Below the pieces are notes generated by a model. It was not told the origin of the DNA. It did not search any database and worked only from the letters and a program-made list of their open reading frames with translations. From JAAZDN01 sp964440875 (lineage in GTDB: Bacteria; Bacillota_I; Bacilli_A; Erysipelotrichales; Erysipelotrichaceae): 8,766 nt of DNA. Positions 4,919-8,766 of this stretch are shown in pieces. Position 1 is the stretch's first letter; every line of letters starts with the position of its first letter. Position numbers and translations under genes: made by a program. The stretch spans positions 1-8,766 of the forward strand of contig CAYTTS010000046.1 of NCBI GenBank assembly GCA_964440875.1. The letters are read 5' to 3'.

Positions 4919-6244
4919 ATGAAAAAAGATCTGAAGATAGCTGTAATTGGCGGGGGCTCATCTTATACACCAGAACTCATTGAAGGATTTATTAATCGTT
5001 CGAATGAATTGTATATAAGAGAATTATGGTTAGTAGATATAGAATCAGGTAAAGAAAAATTAAATATAATATATAATTTAACTAAGCGTATGATCAAAAA
5101 GGCAAACTTAGATATTAAGGTATATAAAACATTAGATAGAGTAGCAGCGATAAAAGATGCGGACTTTATCTTAACTCAACTTAGAGTTGGTGGATTAGAT
5201 GCTAGAGTTTTAGATGAAAGAATACCACTATCACATGGAGTAATCGGACAAGAGACAAACGGTGCTGGCGGTATGTTTAAAGCTTTAAGAACGATACCTG
5301 TTATTTTAGATATTGTTGGTGAGGTTGAAGAATATGCCAAAGATGACGCTTGGTTAATTAACTTTACAAATCCAACTGGAATAATTACAGAAGCGATTTT
5401 TAAATATACTGATTTTAGAAGAACGATAGGTCTATGCAATGTCCCAATTAATATGAAAAACCAACTAGCAGAAATGTTAGAAGAAGATCCCAAAAATGTT
5501 GAGATGGACATAGTTGGTTTAAATCATCACTTCTTTGTTACTGATGTTTTCGTTGATGGAAAATCAAAGATTAAGTACTTGTTAGATAAATACATTAGTG
5601 GAGAACTTCAAAGTACTCCAACAATGTCAAACATTGAAAGTTTACAGTGGTCTAAGACGATCATAGAAGGCTTAAAAGCCATTCCCAATCCCTATCATAG
5701 TTACTATTTTATGACTAAAGAACAACTTGAACTTGAGATGAAACAGTATGAGAGTAATGATGTTAGAGCTGAAACCGTAAAAGAAATTGAGTCAGAGTTA
5801 TTTGAGATATACGCTAATGAAGAATTAGATGTAAAACCTAAACGATTAGAGGAACGTGGTGGAGCATACTATAGTGACGCGGCATGCTCATTAATCAACT
5901 CAATTGTTAATAATAAACAAGATATCCAATATATTATTACTAAAAATAATGGTACAGTTTCTAATTTAGATTATGATAATATTATTGAAACTGCGGCAAT
6001 TATTACTAATGATGGTCCAAGACCATTAACATATGGAAAGATTCCATATGCCTTAAATGGTACAATTCAAACGATTAAAACATTTGAGTTAATGACTGCA
6101 GAAGCAGCAGTAACTGGTGATCGTGCATTGGCAATAACGGCCTTGAGTTTAAATCAATTAATTGATTCAGATTCAACAGCTCAAAATGTCTTTGATGACT
6201 TGTATGAAGCTCATAAAGAATATTTACCAACATTCAATAAATAG
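4919..6244 (+). CDS. GH4 6-phospho-beta-glucosidase
   Basis: A 441-residue cytoplasmic enzyme of glycoside hydrolase family 4, of usual length, which cleaves 6-phospho-beta-glucosides using NAD+ and a divalent metal (usually Mn2+) through a redox mechanism at C3. Visible are the NAD-binding IAVIGGGSSYTPEL (7-20), GQETNGAGG (110-118), NFTNPTG (148-154), the metal ligand Cys173 in GLCNVP (171-176) and the metal ligand His203 in GLNHHFF (200-206). The CNVP form is known from beta-specific members, in contrast to CDMP in 6-phospho-alpha-glucosidases. ATG 4919 follows GAGGG (4906-4910, 8-nt spacer); an out-of-frame ATG at 4915 is ignored. As the last gene of the PTS operon it matches licH/celF in position and would release glucose and glucose 6-phosphate from imported cellobiose 6-phosphate. 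Confidence 0.93.
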   Translation: MKKDLKIAVIGGGSSYTPELIEGFINRSNELYIRELWLVDIESGKEKLNIIYNLTKRMIKKANLDIKVYKTLDRVAAIKDADFILTQLRVGGLDARVLDERIPLSHGVIGQETNGAGGMFKALRTIPVILDIVGEVEEYAKDDAWLINFTNPTGIITEAIFKYTDFRRTIGLCNVPINMKNQLAEMLEEDPKNVEMDIVGLNHHFFVTDVFVDGKSKIKYLLDKYISGELQSTPTMSNIESLQWSKTIIEGLKAIPNPYHSYYFMTKEQLELEMKQYESNDVRAETVKEIESELFEIYANEELDVKPKRLEERGGAYYSDAACSLINSIVNNKQDIQYIITKNNGTVSNLDYDNIIETAAIITNDGPRPLTYGKIPYALNGTIQTIKTFELMTAEAAVTGDRALAITALSLNQLIDSDSTAQNVFDDLYEAHKEYLPTFNK

Positions 6245-6258
6245 TACTTCCTTTTGAA

Positions 6259-6288
6259 AAAAGTGGCCCAAATTAATGGGCCACTTTT
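6259..6288. terminator. Bidirectional rho-independent terminator
   Basis: A perfect 12-bp stem (6259-6270 with 6277-6288; core GTGGCCCA/TGGGCCAC, loop AATTAA) lies between two convergent genes. On the plus strand it ends in T4-AC-T-A-T3, closing the PTS operon. On the minus strand it ends in T6, closing the 5'-nucleotidase gene, whose stop codon is only 6 nt away. Confidence 0.93.
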
Positions 6289-6293
6289 ACTAT

Positions 6294-8243
6294 TTAGATA
6301 TATGGTCGATATGATTCGTTTGTGTGCGAATACTTAACGGCTCTTCTTTTTCTAATCTTTCTAACAATAAATACTACTAATAGTATTAGTGCTAATAGTA
6401 TAACTGTAACAATTGAAATGATTGATATAGAGAATACATTTAGATTAGTGAACTTAGCACTTAATTTATTATTATCTTCAATCGTTTTATATCCTTGTTT
6501 ACCATCATACTTACTTGGTATTACAGATATATCTTCTTCATTCTTATCAAAACTCTTTAAGTAATCACTTAGTGAAATCCACATCTTTAATTCTTCATCA
6601 TTATTGTTATAAACAATATGGTCTTCAAAGTCAGTTACTGGATTACCATTAATATCTTTTGGAACAATTGATAATAAACCAAATGATTGATCATTAACAA
6701 CACCTAACATTTGAGCGGTATATAAGTCAGCAACTACACGATACAGCTTATCATCCTCAATCTCAGTATTTGTATCGATACCATCCCATAAGTTAACATC
6801 AGTAACTTTGTTTAAGATTATTCGATTTGGATTAAATGTATAAGACATACCAGTTAAGTATAACTTAGCAAAACTTAGTATTGGAGATATAGATGCATCA
6901 ATCTCTGCCGCTAATTTTAATTCTTTTCCACTTAAGTAAACACTTAAGATAGGATAGCCAGAGATTTCATCTTTACCAACTCCAAGCGGTAAGATATTAA
7001 ATATATCACTGACAGTTAAGTTACCTTCAACAATTGAATCTCTTAGAACACCAGATGGTACAACTGCAACATCAACAGGTATGTAATCATCTTTTTCAAT
7101 CTCTTTAATACTATTAATATAAGCATCTCCGATTAAGTGGGCGATAGGCTCTTCTTCAAAACCACTCGTTAACATACTAGCAGGTGTAAAGCTAAATGGA
7201 GAATTAGCAAGTATATCATTAAAACCTAAACCATACTTAGCTAAGTATTCATCATTAACTGCCAATTTAAATTCTTCGACTTTATTTTTAACTTCTTCAT
7301 TTTCTTCAAATGACTTATCAATTGGTATTATTTGGTAGTCTTTAACTTTCCATCTTTCACCAGTATTTTCTACTACTAACTTACCTAAGTTTTGTCCATA
7401 TCTTCCAGCTGAAACTATTGTTGTATTATTAATTACAATTGGTTCTTCTAAAAGCGTATGTGAGTGGGCAGATAGGATAACATCGATATCTCCAACTTCT
7501 TTCGCTAGAATCTCATCCTCAGATTGCTTAGGGTTACTAGATGTTCCTGAATGTGATAAAGCAACAATCATATCAACATTTTCAGCTTTTAATAATTTAG
7601 TAACACGTTTAGCTTCTTCTATATAATCTAGAAACTCAACTTCCGCCATTGGTGCATTTGAGTCGGCTTCATAGCCCATTAAACCAAACATACCAATCTT
7701 AACACCATTTTTTTCAACAATCTTATAGTCTTTAACTCCGTACTCTTCAACGGCTTTTTTTAATTGATTTAAACCATCAGATTTATTTTCGACATCGTAA
7801 TTAGTATTAGATGAAAGGATATCTACAAGATCATCACCACTACTTAATGCTGAATTTAAATGATTTGCTAATCCCTGAGTTCTAAAGTCAAACTCATGAT
7901 TCCCTAATACTGTCGCATCATATCCCATCATCCCCATTAATCTTAAACTTGGTGCATGAGTAGCGAATATGGACTGAAATAGTGTACCTTGTGAGTAGTC
8001 TCCACCATCTATTAATAATGCTTCATTATCAATTTCACGTTCTTTTAAGATTGCTGAGTAAAGACGTGCAAATCCACCACGTTCAACGACTTTATTATCT
8101 AATTCTATATTGAAAGGCTCAAAATTGTCATGCATATCATGGGTAAATAAAACAGTGACATCATTGACACTTGCTTTTATATTTGTAAGTAAAATTGTAA
8201 ATATAAGGGAAAAACTAATAGCTATTTTTATAAGCTTTTTCAT
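6294..8243 (-). CDS. Membrane-anchored 5'-nucleotidase / UDP-sugar hydrolase family metallophosphoesterase
   Basis: A 649-residue exported enzyme that would hydrolyse extracellular nucleotides, and possibly UDP-sugars or cyclic nucleotides, for phosphate and nucleoside salvage. A signal peptide spans about 1-25. The metallophosphoesterase domain (about 27-290) shows the metal motifs THDMH (34-38), GD (81-82), GNHE (114-117), SHSG (230-233) and AHSHT (259-263). A UshA-type C-terminal nucleotide-binding domain follows (about 340-550), with PSGVLRDS (396-403) where many members have an N/G-rich xGGxR motif. A transmembrane helix (about 603-627) and a basic tail (RKIRKRR) anchor it, with no LPxTG sorting signal. 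The start has AGGAG (8255-8251) 7 nt upstream. It is convergent with the PTS operon and unlikely to share its function. The family is clear; the substrate preference is not. Confidence 0.9.
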   Translation of the reverse strand: MKKLIKIAISFSLIFTILLTNIKASVNDVTVLFTHDMHDNFEPFNIELDNKVVERGGFARLYSAILKEREIDNEALLIDGGDYSQGTLFQSIFATHAPSLRLMGMMGYDATVLGNHEFDFRTQGLANHLNSALSSGDDLVDILSSNTNYDVENKSDGLNQLKKAVEEYGVKDYKIVEKNGVKIGMFGLMGYEADSNAPMAEVEFLDYIEEAKRVTKLLKAENVDMIVALSHSGTSSNPKQSEDEILAKEVGDIDVILSAHSHTLLEEPIVINNTTIVSAGRYGQNLGKLVVENTGERWKVKDYQIIPIDKSFEENEEVKNKVEEFKLAVNDEYLAKYGLGFNDILANSPFSFTPASMLTSGFEEEPIAHLIGDAYINSIKEIEKDDYIPVDVAVVPSGVLRDSIVEGNLTVSDIFNILPLGVGKDEISGYPILSVYLSGKELKLAAEIDASISPILSFAKLYLTGMSYTFNPNRIILNKVTDVNLWDGIDTNTEIEDDKLYRVVADLYTAQMLGVVNDQSFGLLSIVPKDINGNPVTDFEDHIVYNNNDEELKMWISLSDYLKSFDKNEEDISVIPSKYDGKQGYKTIEDNNKLSAKFTNLNVFSISIISIVTVILLALILLVVFIVRKIRKRRAVKYSHTNESYRPYI

Positions 8244-8261
8244 ACTATCACTCCTAAAAAG

Positions 8262-8270
8262 ATTATATCA
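8262..8270 (-). promoter_or_regulatory. Extended -10 promoter element of the 5'-nucleotidase gene
   Basis: On the minus strand TGATATAAT gives a perfect -10 box TATAAT (8267-8262) with the TGn extension. No good -35 box sits at 16-18 bp (CCAAAG at 8290-8285 is weak), which extended -10 promoters can tolerate. The start of transcription would be near 8255, leaving a leader of only about 12 nt that begins at the AGGAG site. Confidence 0.55.
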
Positions 8271-8274
8271 CATT

Positions 8275-8288
8275 AAAGATGTATCTTT
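8275..8288. promoter_or_regulatory. 14-bp palindrome in the divergent promoter region (possible operator)
   Basis: AAAGAT-GT-ATCTTT is a perfect 6-bp inverted repeat with a 2-bp centre. It lies between the -10 of the minus-strand promoter and the -35 proposed for the plus-strand gene, so a bound regulator could affect both. It does not match the TGGTnTAnACCA operators. No regulator for it is visible, and a chance AT-rich palindrome cannot be excluded. Confidence 0.4.
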
Positions 8289-8316
8289 GGACACAGCAAT
8301 ATATTTATGATATTAT
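8288..8316 (+). promoter_or_regulatory. Candidate promoter of the GNAT gene
   Basis: TGGACA (8288-8293; 5 of 6 against TTGACA) and TATTAT (8311-8316) are spaced by 17 bp. Transcription would then start near 8323, immediately at the ribosome site, giving an unusually short leader. TATATT (8300-8305) is an alternative -10 without a clear -35. Confidence 0.4.
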
Positions 8317-8335
8317 CTTTTAGAAAGAGGTAATT

Positions 8336-8766
8336 ATGTTAAGAAAAATAAAAGGGTCAGATAAAGAACTTTTTCTGCAATATATGAATGAATTTTATGA
8401 AAGCGATGCTGTAGTTGATCCTATTAATCCAAAAAACTTTGAAACTACATTTAAGTTTATAACTAAGGGAGATCCTTACGTAGATGGCTATATGATTGAG
8501 TTTGATAATGAAACGGTAGGCTATCTAATTGTTTCAATTACTTACTCAAATGAAGTAGGTGGCTATGTTACTTGGTTAGAAGAATTATACATTAGTAATA
8601 AGTATCAAGGTAATGGTTATGGTGAACAAACTATGAAAGATATTAATGAGACATTGAAAGATACTACTCGTGCATTTAGACTAGAAGTTTCACCTGAAAA
8701 TGAATCAATAACTAATTTCTATAAACGTCATGGTTTTGAAACGAGAACTTATTTACAAATGTATCA
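8336..8766 (+). CDS. GNAT-family N-acetyltransferase (3' end cut by the window)
   Basis: At least 143 residues of an acyltransferase that would move an acetyl group from acetyl-CoA to an amine on an unknown substrate. The acetyl-CoA loop QGNGYG (91-96, matching Q/RxxGxG/A) follows the strand WLEELYIS (80-87), and FYKRHGFE (128-135) is the typical C-terminal motif. ATG 8336 follows AAAGAGG (8324-8330) with a 5-nt spacer. The frame is still open at the last base of the window, but most of a typical GNAT domain (about 150 residues) is already present. It is divergent from the 5'-nucleotidase gene; nothing in the context identifies a substrate. Confidence 0.88.
   Translation, partial: MLRKIKGSDKELFLQYMNEFYESDAVVDPINPKNFETTFKFITKGDPYVDGYMIEFDNETVGYLIVSITYSNEVGGYVTWLEELYISNKYQGNGYGEQTMKDINETLKDTTRAFRLEVSPENESITNFYKRHGFETRTYLQMY

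Noticed and set aside
2568..5511. Minus-strand open frames inside EIIB, EIIC and GH4 (2568-2762, 2928-3149, 5176-5511)
   Set aside because: They lie fully opposite well-supported genes, have no recognisable domains or ribosome sites, and are expected from AT-rich codon structure.
121..6244. Mollicutes genetic code (TGA as tryptophan)
   Set aside because: The tryptophans I checked are TGG, and the DUF3284 gene ends with TGA at a sensible length inside an 8-nt overlap.
6322..8310. Plus-strand open frames opposite the 5'-nucleotidase gene (6322-6564 and 8110-8310)
   Set aside because: Their hydrophobic look comes from the antisense of signal-peptide and membrane-helix codons. The sense gene has clear catalytic motifs.

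Overview
The window is AT-rich (about one third G+C by eye). It has strong Shine-Dalgarno sites, some GTG and TTG starts, a CcpA-type cre site, a lactose/cellobiose-family PTS and a GntR/HutC regulator, which together suggest a low-GC Gram-positive (Bacillota) or a related deep-branching lineage. Tryptophan is read as TGG throughout and one gene ends in TGA, so the standard bacterial code applies and not the Mollicutes TGA-Trp code. I cannot name the genus.

Positions 1-2378 hold a rho-independent terminator of an unseen upstream gene, then a three-gene operon: a DUF3284 protein (121-576), a DUF871/MupG-like (GH170) 6-phosphoglycosidase (569-1657) and a GntR/HutC regulator with a UTRA domain (1678-2352), closed by a terminator. 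Positions 2379-6288 hold a second operon in the order of the Bacillus licBCAH genes: EIIB, EIIC, EIIA, an uncatalogued 51-residue membrane protein, and a GH4 6-phospho-beta-glucosidase with the CNVP signature. It ends in a strong terminator that works in both directions. The encoded proteins would import a beta-glucoside or beta-linked disaccharide as its 6-phosphate and cleave it in the cytoplasm.

The two operons are tied together by a palindrome, TGGT-nTAn-ACCA, which fits the known HutC-subfamily operator pattern GTnTAnAC. It occurs downstream of the first promoter (87-98), just after the regulator terminator (2381-2392), and at about +5 of the second promoter (2531-2542). I infer that the GntR protein represses itself and the PTS operon until a phosphosugar binds its UTRA domain. 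The second promoter also has a near-consensus cre site over its -35 box, so catabolite repression by CcpA is likely.

Positions 6294-8766 are unrelated to the sugar locus: a membrane-anchored, exported 5'-nucleotidase/UDP-sugar hydrolase on the minus strand, a compact divergent promoter region containing a 14-bp palindrome, and a GNAT acetyltransferase cut by the window end.

No RNA gene, insertion sequence, CRISPR array or gene-free stretch over 300 bases was seen. This is mainly a recognisable sugar-utilisation locus. Its least explained parts are the small membrane protein, the DUF3284 protein, the intercistronic hairpin between EIIC and EIIA, and the pairing of two mechanistically different phosphoglycosidases under one regulator.
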